Notes: generated by a model from the sequence alone, not told the origin. 49,599 nucleotides of DNA from Chloroflexota bacterium (GCA_004297775.1 SCUE01000028.1:128704-178302); one strand, 5' to 3'. Numbered from the stretch's first letter, positions 8,931-17,609 are shown. Program-made: numbers and translations.

Positions 8931-10121
8931 TCAGCTAGCCCGACGCATGTCTTCCTGGTGCAACACGGACGCGATCGCGTGAGCTGGCTCGACCGATAGA
9001 TCGATCTCGCGCGCGGCAATCTGGTGTCCGTGACGATCGCGCGTCACCCTCACGAGGGGCCGGTCGATGGCGCGATTCAGCTTCAACACCGTGCCAAGGC
9101 AGCCTATGAATGGCCCGGCGGTGAACCGCACGCTGATCCCGAGGGGATAGGACGGCACGACCGACAGGAAGCTGGCGACGATCTCGCGGTTCAGGTGCGG
9201 GCCGGCCATCGACCGAATTGTCTGGACGACCTGATCGGGCGCCATACCGGGTCGATAGGGACGATCGCTGCTCAGCGCGTCGTAGACATCGGCGACCGCC
9301 GCAATCTCGGCAATGAGCAGCATGTATCCCGTCCCTCGAACCGCGTCCCGCGCGACGCGATTCGACCCACGGAGGCCCCGCGGATAGCCGGCGCCGTCCT
9401 GTCGCTCGTGGTGCTGGTACGCGACGTGATTCGCGAAGTACTCCTCGCGTTGAAGCCGATGCAGCAGTTTGTAGCCGAGGCCGGGATGCTGCTTGACGGC
9501 CGCGAACTCCTCCGGCGTCAACCGGTCTGGTTTTGTGAGGATCGCCTTGCTGACGAAGATCTTGCCGGTGTCGTGCAGGATGCAGCCAAGGGCGAGATCG
9601 CGCAGCGCTGCGCGATCGAAGTGCATGCGTTTCCCAATCATGATCGCCGAGATCGTGACATCGATCGAATGGCAGAACGTGTAGTTGTCGTGCGTCTTGA
9701 GCGCGGTCAGTCCGGTCAGCGCGCTGGCTTGAATGACCTCGTCGATGATGGTCTCGATGACGGCGTGGATCTTCTCGAGGCTTCCGCCGAGCGCGCGCCG
9801 CAGATCGGTCGATTCCACCAACGCCGCCGGCCGCTTCGAACGCGACGACGGATCGCGCGCCGCGTTCTCGATCGTTTCCAGGAAGCGATGGATTCCCCTT
9901 GTGGCATTGGATCGAACGTGCTCGCTGACAATGTCGTCGGGCGCGAGGTCGTCGTCGCCGTCGCAGACGTAGAGGCTGATGAAACCCTTCTCGCGGAGTA
10001 GATCGCGGTATCGGGTCGTCAGCGTGGTCCCGTGACGAAGAAGTACGTCCCCGCGCTCGTTGTAGAGCGTGCGCCCGAGCAGCAAACCGTCGGACACCTG
10101 GTCGAGAAAGATCCTACGCAC
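8931..10121 (-). CDS. HD-GYP domain protein, probable cyclic-di-GMP phosphodiesterase
   Basis: HD-GYP proteins hydrolyse cyclic-di-GMP and lower its signalling level. The 396-residue product has a short unassigned N-terminal part (1-110) and a central HD-GYP domain. Metal-ligand motifs are LHDTGK (about 179) and HHERQDGAGYP (about 238-247), followed by VYDALSSDRPYRPG. A C-terminal tail of about 80 residues looks like a small beta domain. There are no membrane segments or receiver domain, so the input is unknown. GTG 10121 is preceded by GGAGG at 7 bases, an excellent Shine-Dalgarno. Confidence 0.9.
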   Translation of the reverse strand: MRRIFLDQVSDGLLLGRTLYNERGDVLLRHGTTLTTRYRDLLREKGFISLYVCDGDDDLAPDDIVSEHVRSNATRGIHRFLETIENAARDPSSRSKRPAALVESTDLRRALGGSLEKIHAVIETIIDEVIQASALTGLTALKTHDNYTFCHSIDVTISAIMIGKRMHFDRAALRDLALGCILHDTGKIFVSKAILTKPDRLTPEEFAAVKQHPGLGYKLLHRLQREEYFANHVAYQHHERQDGAGYPRGLRGSNRVARDAVRGTGYMLLIAEIAAVADVYDALSSDRPYRPGMAPDQVVQTIRSMAGPHLNREIVASFLSVVPSYPLGISVRFTAGPFIGCLGTVLKLNRAIDRPLVRVTRDRHGHQIAAREIDLSVEPAHAIASVLHQEDMRRAS

Positions 10122-10273
10122 GTTGGCCTCCGCGCAACGGCGCGCGTCGACGCCGTGATTTCAGTCTACGAGCGGTCGCGGCGACCATCAATGTTTCGAT
10201 AGGCCGGATGGGGTGGGGCAATCGGGCACATTGACTAGTACATTCTGCCTTTGGTGGCCGCAACGTCGGCGTC

Positions 10274-10294
10274 CCTTCTCCCTTTGGGAGAAGG
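10274..10294. repeat. Perfect 9-bp inverted repeat with 3-base loop
   Basis: CCTTCTCCC, loop TTT, GGGAGAAGG. No T-run follows on either strand, so it is not a classical terminator. It lies between two divergent genes, where a terminator is not needed. Similar CCTTCTCCC palindromes are dispersed in many GC-rich genomes, which makes a REP-like element plausible. Confidence 0.55.
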
Positions 10295-10343
10295 TCGCGT
10301 TGAGGGCGTCCCACGCGATACCGGAAACACGAGTCCGTCGACT

Positions 10344-10373
10344 TTGACTGCCCGCCGGGCCACCTGCTAGCGT
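10344..10373 (+). promoter_or_regulatory. Promoter of the ABC-F gene
   Basis: TTGACT (-35, 10344-10349), an 18-base spacer, and extended TGC plus TAGCGT (-10, 10368-10373), ending 8 bases before the GTG start. Confidence 0.65.
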
Positions 10374-10381
10374 CGGCCGCC

Positions 10382-12292
10382 GTGCTCGCCATTGACAGCG
10401 CATCACTTCTGTACGGCGATGTCATCATTCTCGGTCGCGTCAGTTGCTCTATTCGCCCCGGCGAGCGGGTCGCCCTGGTCGGACCGAACGGCGCCGGCAA
10501 GTCCACGCTGCTTCGCATCCTCGATGGCTCGCTCGCCCCGACCTCTGGGGCAGTGCGTCGTCCACCCGGCGCCACAATCGCGCGACTGGCACAGGACCCG
10601 ATCGTGGAATCGGACCGGACCGTGCACGATGAACTCGCATCGGTCTTTCAGCGTGTCCTTGAGATCGAGGAACAGCTGCGCCAGACCGAACACGCGATCG
10701 AGAGCGCTGGTCACGATCTCGCGGCGCAAATGCGCCACGTCGAGGACCAGGCGCACCTCCACGCCGAATTCGAACGGCTGAACGGATACGTCGTCGAATC
10801 GCGCATTGGTGAGGTCATGTCCGGACTCGGATTCCGTCCCGAAGATCAAGCCCGCGGAGTCGGTACGCTGAGCGGCGGATGGCGCGCGCGCGTCGCCCTG
10901 GGAAAAATCCTCCTAACCGCGCCGGACTACCTCCTGATGGACGAGCCGACCAACAATCTCGACATCGCGGCTGTTGAATGGCTGGAAGACTACTTGCGAG
11001 CGTCGCCGATGGCCGTCCTCATCGTGTCCCACGATCGATACTTCCTCGACCGCGTCACGACCAGGACGCTCGACCTTCGTGATGGCCGAATCGACGAGTA
11101 CCCGGTCTCGTACTCGGCCTTCGCCCGGGCTCGGGTGGAACGAGACGAGCGACAGAACGCCGCCGCCGATCTTCAAGATCGAACGCTGGCTCGGCAGCGC
11201 GCCTACATCGAACGATTTCGCGCCAGCGCGACGCGATCGACTCTCGCCCAAAGCCGCGAAAAACAGATCAATCGCATCGAACGGATCGAACGCCCGACCG
11301 TTCGGCGCGCATCGCGATTCGACTTCACGGAGAGTCGCCCAAGCGGGCGCGAGGTCCTCACCGCGGATCGGCTCACGAAGGCATATGGGGATAAGGTCGT
11401 CCTCTCTGGCGTCGAAGTCGCGGTCGAGCGCGGTGACCGGATCGGAATCGTCGGGCCGAATGGCGCTGGCAAGTCGACACTCTTCCGACTTCTCGCGGAC
11501 CTTGAGAAGGCCGATCGCGGGACGGTCACACGCGGTCACGCCGTCGACATCGCCCATTTCGCGCAAATGGACGCCGACGTGTTCGCGCTGGGACTCACAC
11601 CACTGGACCTGATTCGCGCGTCGGCGCCAAACGGCTGGAGTGAAACCGAGCTACGCAACGCGCTTGGTCAACTTGGCCTCGCCGGCGACGATCACCAACG
11701 GGATGTCGCGACTCTCTCCGGCGGCGAACGCAGTCGCGTCGCGCTGGCCCGGCTCCTAACCCGACCCGCCAACGTCTTGTTACTCGACGAGCCGACGAAC
11801 CACCTCGACATCGCGGCGCGGGAGATGCTGGAGGGCGCGATCGAACGATTCCCCGGAACCGTCTTGATCGCTTCCCACGATCGATATCTGCTCGATCGCG
11901 TCGCGACTCGCATCCTTGAAGTCGATCGCGGCACAGTCCGGGCGTTTCGCGGCAATTACTCCCGCTACCGGGAACAGCGCGAACGAATCGGCGCCCCGCC
12001 AGGTGAGTCTCCAGCCGCGACGCGTGGGTCACCTCAGGCTACGGCGGTCGCCCAAACGGGCGCGAGAACACGCGATCTCCGCCGACCGGATCCAATCCGG
12101 CAGATCGCGCGGATCGAGGATGACTTGGCCCGTATGCAGGCCGAACGATCGGCGATCGAGGCGCAGATGGCAACCACCGAATTCTGGCTCGACGCCGAGC
12201 GGACACGGACCGTCATTGACCGGCTATCCACACTCCAGAGGGCGATTGATGAGCTCACGGGGCGCTGGGATGCGATGGTCGAGGCCGGATAA
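10382..12292 (+). CDS. ABC-F family ATPase
   Basis: ABC-F proteins bind the ribosomal E site and relieve stalled or antibiotic-blocked translation; they are not transporters. The 636-residue protein has two ABC cassettes with Walker A GPNGAGKST at 34-42 and about 357-365, and signatures LSGGWRARVALGKIL and LSGGERSRVALARLL. Each is followed by DEPTNNLD or DEPTNHLD. The Arg/Gln-rich linker (about 245-310) matches the tRNA-interaction region, and a C-terminal coiled coil (about 570-636) recalls Uup. There are no membrane segments. GTG 10382 lies just after a strong promoter, giving a near-leaderless message. Which subfamily it belongs to, including antibiotic-resistance types, cannot be decided. 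Confidence 0.92.
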   Translation: MLAIDSASLLYGDVIILGRVSCSIRPGERVALVGPNGAGKSTLLRILDGSLAPTSGAVRRPPGATIARLAQDPIVESDRTVHDELASVFQRVLEIEEQLRQTEHAIESAGHDLAAQMRHVEDQAHLHAEFERLNGYVVESRIGEVMSGLGFRPEDQARGVGTLSGGWRARVALGKILLTAPDYLLMDEPTNNLDIAAVEWLEDYLRASPMAVLIVSHDRYFLDRVTTRTLDLRDGRIDEYPVSYSAFARARVERDERQNAAADLQDRTLARQRAYIERFRASATRSTLAQSREKQINRIERIERPTVRRASRFDFTESRPSGREVLTADRLTKAYGDKVVLSGVEVAVERGDRIGIVGPNGAGKSTLFRLLADLEKADRGTVTRGHAVDIAHFAQMDADVFALGLTPLDLIRASAPNGWSETELRNALGQLGLAGDDHQRDVATLSGGERSRVALARLLTRPANVLLLDEPTNHLDIAAREMLEGAIERFPGTVLIASHDRYLLDRVATRILEVDRGTVRAFRGNYSRYREQRERIGAPPGESPAATRGSPQATAVAQTGARTRDLRRPDPIRQIARIEDDLARMQAERSAIEAQMATTEFWLDAERTRTVIDRLSTLQRAIDELTGRWDAMVEAG

Positions 12293-12295
12293 ACT
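12290..12295 (+). promoter_or_regulatory. Possible -10 box of thiE
   Basis: TAAACT overlaps the ABC-F stop codon TAA and ends 6 bases before the thiE GTG. The spacing matches leaderless starts elsewhere in the window. No convincing -35 was seen. Confidence 0.4.
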
Positions 12296-12301
12296 CGGCC
12301 C

Positions 12302-12943
12302 GTGACGGTGGCCTTCGATCCTACCCTCTATGTGATAACCGATAGCCGCGTCGCGCGCGGGCGCGATCAGATCGACGTGATCGGTCGCGCGATCGCTGGT
12401 GGCGCGACGATGGTGCAACTGCGTGACAAGGACCTGTCGGCGCGCGAACAGTACGCGCTTGGCGTTCGATTGCGCGATCTCACGCGCGCATCCAACGTCG
12501 CGCTCATCTGCAACGATCGCGTCGATTTGACCCTGGCGCTTGATGCCGATGGTGTCCATCTCGGCCAGGACGACCTGCCGCCCGAGGTCGCGCGCGCTCT
12601 GCTCGGCCCGCATCGAATCATCGGCGTGTCGGCCGGCACCCCCGCCGAGTTCGCCGCGGTCGACATTACCTGCGTCGACTACTTGGGGGTCGGACCGTTC
12701 GCCGCAACCGGATCGAAGGGTGGCGCTGGCGCGGCGATTGGCAGTACCGGAATCGCGGCCGTGCGGCGACTGACATCCTTGCCGATCGTCGCGATCGGCG
12801 GATTGCATCGCGAGAACGCGGCCGAGGCGATGCGGGCCGGAGCGAACGGTATCGCCGCGATTGCCGCGATCGTCGGCGCGGATGATCCGGAAGCGGTCGC
12901 GCGGGCGCTTCGGGCGGTGGTCGACGCGTCGCGGCTTCGATGA
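12302..12943 (+). CDS. thiE: Thiamine-phosphate synthase
   Basis: Couples hydroxymethylpyrimidine diphosphate with thiazole phosphate to give thiamine monophosphate. The 213-residue TIM-barrel protein shows VQLRDKD, CNDRVDLTLALDADGVHLGQDD, DYLGVGPFAATGSKGGAG and IVAIGGLHREN, all family landmarks. Its stop overlaps the thiL start (ATGA), so thiE-thiL-thiD form an operon. There is no TPP riboswitch: only 9 bases separate it from the ABC-F gene. Confidence 0.96.
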   Translation: MTVAFDPTLYVITDSRVARGRDQIDVIGRAIAGGATMVQLRDKDLSAREQYALGVRLRDLTRASNVALICNDRVDLTLALDADGVHLGQDDLPPEVARALLGPHRIIGVSAGTPAEFAAVDITCVDYLGVGPFAATGSKGGAGAAIGSTGIAAVRRLTSLPIVAIGGLHRENAAEAMRAGANGIAAIAAIVGADDPEAVARALRAVVDASRLR

Positions 12944-13950
12944 TCGGTGGCGTCGGCGAATTCAATCTGATCGCTCGCCTCACGTCGAATCTCGCGTCCG
13001 GCGCCGGAATCGCGCTCGGTATCGGCGACGACGCGGCGGTTCTTGCGCCGAGGCCGGGGCATCACATCGTGGCCACGATCGATGGTCAGGTCGAGGGCGT
13101 CCATTTTCGACGCGCCCTTTCGCCCGCGCACGCGGTCGGCTATCGGTCCATCGTGACAAACCTGAGCGATCTCGCCGCGATGGGGGCTGACCCTCGCTGG
13201 GTGCTCGTCGCGCTCACACTGCCGGCGGATCTCGAGATCGCATGGATCGACGAGGCGTATCGGGGCATGGGCGACGTGCTGGCGCGATTCGGCGGCGCGA
13301 TCGTCGGTGGAAACGTGTCGCGTTCCGGTCGAGACATCGTGATCGATGTCACGGCGGTCGGTGAGGTGCCGGCCGGAAAGGCTCTGACGCGCGCCGGCGC
13401 GCGCCCCGGCGACGCGATCGTCGTCACGGGGTCGCCTGGACGCTCGGCGGCTGGGCTCGCGCTCTTGCTCGACCCCTCGGCCGCGGATATTCCAGCGCCG
13501 ACCCGGCAACGACTGATCGAGGCGCACTTCTATCCGATCCCGCGCATCGCAATCGGGAAAGCTCTGGGAGAAACGGCGATCGCCACGTCGGCGATCGACA
13601 TCAGCGACGGGCTCTCGGCCGATCTCGGGCATATCCTCGCCGCGAGCGGCGTTGGCGCGACCCTGGATTTGGATTCTCTGCCAGCGGACGATGATGTCGC
13701 GACATTCGCCAGTGCGGTCGGTCGTGACGCAATCGATCTGACCTTGACCGGCGGCGAAGCCTACGAACTCCTCTTCACGTGCCGGCCGGCCGATGTGGGG
13801 CGCGCCCTCGCGCTCATCCGCGACGCGGGAGTCTCGGCCCACCCCATCGGCGTCATCGATGACACGAATGCACTCACGGTGCGCGGCAACGGCGGCCACG
13901 CGCGGCGCCTTGGCGGCCACGATCACTTTGGCGTCAGAGGGATGGAATGA
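12940..13950 (+). CDS. thiL: Thiamine-monophosphate kinase
   Basis: Phosphorylates thiamine monophosphate to the active diphosphate. The 336-residue protein has the PurM/ThiL metal site GIGDDAAVL (about 27-35), NLSDLAAMGADPRW, GGNVSRSGRD and the glycine-rich DISDGLSADLGH. The motif usually written TTDxxVEGVHF reads TIDGQVEGVHF, which keeps the acidic residue. It overlaps thiE and thiD by 4 bases each, consistent with tight coupling. Confidence 0.96.
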   Translation: MIGGVGEFNLIARLTSNLASGAGIALGIGDDAAVLAPRPGHHIVATIDGQVEGVHFRRALSPAHAVGYRSIVTNLSDLAAMGADPRWVLVALTLPADLEIAWIDEAYRGMGDVLARFGGAIVGGNVSRSGRDIVIDVTAVGEVPAGKALTRAGARPGDAIVVTGSPGRSAAGLALLLDPSAADIPAPTRQRLIEAHFYPIPRIAIGKALGETAIATSAIDISDGLSADLGHILAASGVGATLDLDSLPADDDVATFASAVGRDAIDLTLTGGEAYELLFTCRPADVGRALALIRDAGVSAHPIGVIDDTNALTVRGNGGHARRLGGHDHFGVRGME

Positions 13951-14738
13951 AGTTTGCGACGGCCATGACGATCGCGGGCTCGGATTCGGGCGGCGGAGCC
14001 GGGATTCAGGCCGATCTCAAGACGTTCTCCGCGCTCGGCGTCTTCGGCACGTCCGCAATCACCGCGATCACGGCCCAGAACACCCTGACCGTTACGGCGA
14101 TCGCGGCGATGGGGCCGAGCCTGGTACGCGCCCAGATCGAAGCGGTGCTCGACGACATCGGCGCCGATGCGATCAAGACCGGGATGCTGGCCAACTCTGG
14201 CATCATCGATACCGTCGCGACAGTCATCGCCGAGCGGGCAATTTCCACCGTCGTCGTCGACCCCGTTATGGTCGCGAAGAGCGGCGTGCGTCTCCTCGAT
14301 CCCGATGCGGTCGCGACCCTACGCGAACGTCTCTTGCCGCGCGCGCTGATCGTGACGCCAAATCTTCCCGAAGCCGAGGTCCTGGTCGGGCGAGAGCTCC
14401 CGTCCGAACGGGATGTCCGCGATGCCGCGACCGCGATTGTCCGTCTCGGAGCGCGCTACGTCGTCGTGAAGGGCGGCCACCGCGATGGCGCCACGGTGAC
14501 GGATCTGCTGCATGACGGCGATCGGTTCTGGGAGTTCACGGCGCCGCGCATCACCACGTCCAGCACGCATGGCACCGGCTGCACCTTCGCGGCCGCGATC
14601 GCGGCGCGACTCGCCCTCGGGGACGACGTGCCGGCGGCGGTATCAACGGCGAAGGAGTACCTGCACGCGGCGATCGCGGCGGCCCGTCCGATCGGACACG
14701 GCCACGGGCCGGTCCACCACTTTCACCGCTGGTACTGA
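13947..14738 (+). CDS. thiD: Hydroxymethylpyrimidine/phosphomethylpyrimidine kinase
   Basis: Makes hydroxymethylpyrimidine diphosphate, the pyrimidine substrate of ThiE. The 263-residue ribokinase-fold protein carries IAGSDSGGGAGIQADLKTF near the N-terminus, DAIKTGMLAN, VVDPVMVAKSG, VTPNLPEAE and the anion hole STHGTGCTFAAAIAA. No thiC, thiG or thiM is in view, so pyrimidine and thiazole must come from elsewhere or be salvaged. Confidence 0.96.
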   Translation: MKFATAMTIAGSDSGGGAGIQADLKTFSALGVFGTSAITAITAQNTLTVTAIAAMGPSLVRAQIEAVLDDIGADAIKTGMLANSGIIDTVATVIAERAISTVVVDPVMVAKSGVRLLDPDAVATLRERLLPRALIVTPNLPEAEVLVGRELPSERDVRDAATAIVRLGARYVVVKGGHRDGATVTDLLHDGDRFWEFTAPRITTSSTHGTGCTFAAAIAARLALGDDVPAAVSTAKEYLHAAIAAARPIGHGHGPVHHFHRWY

Positions 14739-14791
14739 CGAGAGACGCGCTGCCATACACCGCAACGCCGGCAGGAAGAGGGAGATCGAGA

Positions 14792-15718
14792 ATGGCCTAC
14801 TTCGGCGCGATCGAGGGCGGTGGGACCAAGTACCTGTGCGCGATCGCGACGACGCCGCGACCCGACGCAATCGTTGCCTCGGCCCGCATCGACACGACGA
14901 CTCCGGAGCGCACGCTCGCCGAAGTGATCGCCTTCTTCCGCTCGCACGCCTTGGCCGGTCTCGGAATCGCGAACTTCGGGCCGATTGACCTCGATGAAGC
15001 AAGCCCAACGCATGGCTACGTTCTGGCGACGCCGAAAGCGGGATGGCGCGACCAGCCGGTGCTCCCGGTGATCGCGGACGGCCTGGGATTGCCGCGGGCG
15101 AAGACTCGATGGGAACTCGACGTGAACGCGGCCGCGATCGGTGAGTACCGTTGGGGCGCGGCCCAGGGGATCTCGCCGATGATCTACTTGACGGTCGGCA
15201 CCGGCATTGGCGGAGGAATCCTTCTGGACGGCCGACCGCTTCGCGGACTGCTCCACGCCGAAATTGGACACGTCCCGACGCCACCGATTCGCCTCTCGGA
15301 TGGCAGCCTCGACACGTTCGAGAGTGGCGTCTGCCCGTACCATCGCGATTGCTGGGAGTCACGCGCGACCGGACCAGCGCTCGGCGTGCGCGCCGGTCGC
15401 CGCGCCGAGGAAATCCCCGATGACGATCCGTTGTGGGACGTCGAGGCACAGTACCTCGCCTACGGCATCGCCACCTGCACTCTGGTCGTGTCGCCGCGCC
15501 GGATCGTGATCGGCGGAGGCGTCGTGGAATCGCGCGCGGCGTGGTTCGTGCCGTGCATACGCCAGCACGTGATTCGCATTCTCGGCGGTTATGTCGATCG
15601 GCCGGAGGTCACACAACGGATCGACGACTACCTCGTGCCGGCTGCGCTACGCGACCCGAGTCCGGGGATTGCCGGCGCTCTGGCGCTCGCCGGCGACGCC
15701 GCGTCCGGCCTCGCGTGA
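14792..15718 (+). CDS. ROK family sugar kinase, fructokinase-like
   Basis: Phosphorylates a hexose, most likely fructose, with ATP. The 308-residue protein has the N-terminal phosphate motif AIEGGGTKY, a DVNAAAIGE segment with the catalytic Asp, VGTGIGGGI (about 134-142), and the ROK zinc site EIGH (about 158) with CPYHRDCWE (about 180-188). The EGGGTK form and zinc motif are typical of the bacterial fructokinase/mannokinase branch. ATG 14792 has GAGGGAG about 7-8 bases upstream. The neighbouring DapA-family gene suggests a sugar or sugar-acid pathway, but substrate is inferred only. Confidence 0.87.
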   Translation: MAYFGAIEGGGTKYLCAIATTPRPDAIVASARIDTTTPERTLAEVIAFFRSHALAGLGIANFGPIDLDEASPTHGYVLATPKAGWRDQPVLPVIADGLGLPRAKTRWELDVNAAAIGEYRWGAAQGISPMIYLTVGTGIGGGILLDGRPLRGLLHAEIGHVPTPPIRLSDGSLDTFESGVCPYHRDCWESRATGPALGVRAGRRAEEIPDDDPLWDVEAQYLAYGIATCTLVVSPRRIVIGGGVVESRAAWFVPCIRQHVIRILGGYVDRPEVTQRIDDYLVPAALRDPSPGIAGALALAGDAASGLA

Positions 15719-15721
15719 TCG

Positions 15722-15730
15722 TGCTACTCT
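15722..15730 (+). promoter_or_regulatory. Extended -10 of the DapA-family gene
   Basis: TGC TACTCT lies 29 bases before the GTG at 15760. The short leader contains AAAGGAG (15745-15751), 8 bases from the start. Confidence 0.5.
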
Positions 15731-15759
15731 GACCGCGAAACACGAAAGGAGCCTCGCCA

Positions 15760-16689
15760 GTGCTCGACCTGAATCGTCTACACGGAATCGTCCCACCGAT
15801 TCTGACTCCAGTTACCGACGATGAGACGATCGACTTGCCATCGATGCGGCGTCTGATCGAATTCCAGATCGATGCCGGCGTCCACGGTATCTGGGTCCTT
15901 GGCACGACCGGGGAATTCGCGTCGTTTACTCGCCGCGAGCGCGCCGAGGCAGTTCGCGTCGCCGTCGAGACGGTGAATGGGCGGGTGCCGGTCGTCGTCA
16001 ACATCTCCGACGCCGCCACGCGCCTGGCAATCGAACATGCGCGCGAAGCCAAGAACGCTGGCGCGGACGCGATCGCGCTCTTGCCGCCGTACTACTACCT
16101 CAACGAGCAGGACGAGCTTCTCGACCATTTCCGGCGCATGCGCTCGACGGTCGACCTTCCGCTGCTTGCCTACAACATTCCGCAGAACGTCAAGGTCAAG
16201 TTCAGCGTCGACACGATCCTTCGGCTTGGTCAGGAAGGCGCGATCGTCGGTCTGAAGGACAGCCAGAACGACCTCGATTGGTTCCGCCAGGTGATGTCCG
16301 GCGCTCGGGCGCGCAACATCTCCCTGCGTGGATTCCTCGGGACGCGCTACCTCATCGACGCCGGCATCCTCGCCGGTGCGCACGGCGCGATTCCTGGCAT
16401 CGCGAACATCGCACCGCGCGATTGTGTCGAGTGCTACGCCGCGGCGCGCCGGTCCGATTTCGCGACCGCCGACGCCGCGACTGATCGGATCATCGCCGCG
16501 ACCCGTATTTCGTCGATCGCGAAAGGTGGATCGGCGACCGCCGGGAACTTCGCGACCATGAAGGCCGCGCTGAAGGGCATGGGTGTCTTGACTTCGAGCC
16601 GAGTCACGGCCCCCCTGCGGAATCTCTCGGCTGACGAGGAAGAGAAGGCAATCGCGTTCGCGCGCGAGCGCAACCTCGCCCCCGCGTAG
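15760..16689 (+). CDS. Dihydrodipicolinate synthase/N-acetylneuraminate lyase family aldolase
   Basis: Class I aldolase of the DapA/NanA superfamily, 309 residues. The Schiff-base Lys is in GLKDS (about 166) and the partner Tyr in LLAYNIPQ (about 138). The carboxylate loop GTTGEF is near 48-53. The divergent C-terminal half (TRISSIAKGGSATAG) makes true lysine-pathway DapA uncertain, and keto-sugar-acid aldolases share this fold. GTG 15760 has a strong Shine-Dalgarno. Its stop lies inside the hairpin shared with the convergent transglycosylase gene. Confidence 0.85.
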   Translation: MLDLNRLHGIVPPILTPVTDDETIDLPSMRRLIEFQIDAGVHGIWVLGTTGEFASFTRRERAEAVRVAVETVNGRVPVVVNISDAATRLAIEHAREAKNAGADAIALLPPYYYLNEQDELLDHFRRMRSTVDLPLLAYNIPQNVKVKFSVDTILRLGQEGAIVGLKDSQNDLDWFRQVMSGARARNISLRGFLGTRYLIDAGILAGAHGAIPGIANIAPRDCVECYAAARRSDFATADAATDRIIAATRISSIAKGGSATAGNFATMKAALKGMGVLTSSRVTAPLRNLSADEEEKAIAFARERNLAPA

Positions 16690-16701
16690 GCTACGCGGGG
16701 G
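16679..16701. terminator. Bidirectional hairpin containing both stop codons
   Basis: A perfect 10-bp stem, CCCCCGCGTA and TACGCGGGGG, with loop GGC. The plus-strand TAG (16687-16689) and the minus-strand TAG (16693-16691) both fall in it. The stem is very GC-rich and has no T-run, so it may end both convergent transcripts or protect their 3' ends. Confidence 0.6.
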
Positions 16702-17476
16702 TCGTGTAATCCGAGTAGCTGGCCAGCGTGCGCAAAATGTGCCGGCGAGTCTCTTCGAACGGCGGGACGCCACCATAGCGCGCCACATTGCCCGGCCCGG
16801 CGTTGTAAGCCGCCAGCGCCAGATCGACCCGGCCAAATGCGCGCAGGTGAGTGGCGAGGAGCTGCGCACCAATCGCCACATTCTGCTCGGGATCGAACGG
16901 CCCATCCAGGATCTGCATCAGTCCGACCGCGTTCGCAGAGCTGACCGCGTCGCGGCTCCCACCGCTCTCGGTCTGCATGACGGCCGCGACCAAGTTTGGG
17001 TCGAGATCGTGGGCCTGTGCCTGTCTCGTGATGAGGTCGCTCCATTGGCGGATCGCCGGTGGAACAGACGCACCGAGGCGCTGACCGGCGTATCGAAGAA
17101 TGACGCTCGGGGCGGGTTGGGGCGCCGGCACCGGCGTCGGCGCATGCTCGCGGACGCTCTGGGCGGCGATTTCGGCGGCGACGATCGCCTCGGCCACGCG
17201 GGGAGGTAGACGCGAAATCGTCACTGACGAGAGTGCATTCGACTGACGAATCCATCGCTCGCTCGGCAGGCTGGCTCCGGCGCGATCGAATCCCGCGCTC
17301 AGGCGCCCCGAATCCGATCGCCACCCATCGCTGCTTACCGCAAAGACGGCACTCGAAGTCGGATCGGTCAATGATGTCATCAGGTCGCGAGCCTCGGGCG
17401 GCGCGGCGCGCGCCACCACGATCACTCCGCTGACCATCGCGGCGATCAGGCCAAGCACCGCCAGTAGCGCGGGCAC
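16691..17476 (-). CDS. Secreted lytic transglycosylase, SLT domain
   Basis: Cleaves peptidoglycan glycan strands outside the membrane. The 261-residue protein begins with a hydrophobic segment (2-24) acting as signal peptide or anchor. A low-complexity region and a Pro-rich stretch (about 112-122) follow. The C-terminal SLT domain has the catalytic Glu in MQTESGG (about 170), GLMQI, and AAYNAGPGNVARYGG. GTG 17476 is the first start giving the full hydrophobic segment, with no clear Shine-Dalgarno. It may share the transcript of the upstream quinol oxidase operon, since only 16 bases separate it from the small membrane protein. Confidence 0.9.
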   Translation of the reverse strand: MPALLAVLGLIAAMVSGVIVVARAAPPEARDLMTSLTDPTSSAVFAVSSDGWRSDSGRLSAGFDRAGASLPSERWIRQSNALSSVTISRLPPRVAEAIVAAEIAAQSVREHAPTPVPAPQPAPSVILRYAGQRLGASVPPAIRQWSDLITRQAQAHDLDPNLVAAVMQTESGGSRDAVSSANAVGLMQILDGPFDPEQNVAIGAQLLATHLRAFGRVDLALAAYNAGPGNVARYGGVPPFEETRRHILRTLASYSDYTTPA

Positions 17477-17492
17477 CTACGCCACGCCCACG

Positions 17493-17609
17493 CTACTCCG
17501 AGCCAGTGCCCGTCACCTTCTGGATCCACATGACGATCCAGATCGAGAGCAGGACCGCGCCGATCATCACAAACAGTTCGAGCGCTTCGCCGATCTCACC
17601 GAAAACCAT
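17493..17609 (-). CDS. 38-residue single-helix membrane protein at the end of the b6f-like operon
   Basis: Starts at ATG 17609 with AGAGG 7 bases upstream and ends at TAG 17493. The product has an acidic N-terminus (GEIGEALE), one strongly hydrophobic helix (about residues 10-29, Trp/Ile/Val-rich) and a short polar tail (QKVTGTGSE). It begins 10 bases after the cytochrome c stop, so it is very likely translated in the same operon. Small single-helix subunits of similar length (PetG, PetL, PetM, PetN) stabilise cytochrome b6f in plants and cyanobacteria; a similar role here is an inference from position and size, with no sequence similarity claimed. Confidence 0.7.
   Translation of the reverse strand: MVFGEIGEALELFVMIGAVLLSIWIVMWIQKVTGTGSE

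Larger units (their letters stand above)
10122..10381. other. 260-base intergenic region between divergent genes
   Basis: No gene is apparent. It holds a perfect 9-bp hairpin (10274-10294) and the ABC-F promoter (10344-10373) at its right end. No clear -10 box for the HD-GYP gene could be picked out. Confidence 0.6.

Noticed and set aside
12293..12301. TPP riboswitch ahead of thiE
   Set aside because: Only 9 bases lie between the ABC-F stop and the thiE start.
12679..13926. 415-codon open frame antisense to thiE and thiL
   Set aside because: Low-complexity Arg/Asp/Gly product with no recognisable domain; the sense genes are unambiguous.
14580..14680. Frequent GCGATCGC octamers, as in cyanobacterial HIP1
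   Set aside because: GATCGC is common all over the window and fits codon use (ATC GCG, GAT CGC). Without counts against a background no enrichment can be claimed.
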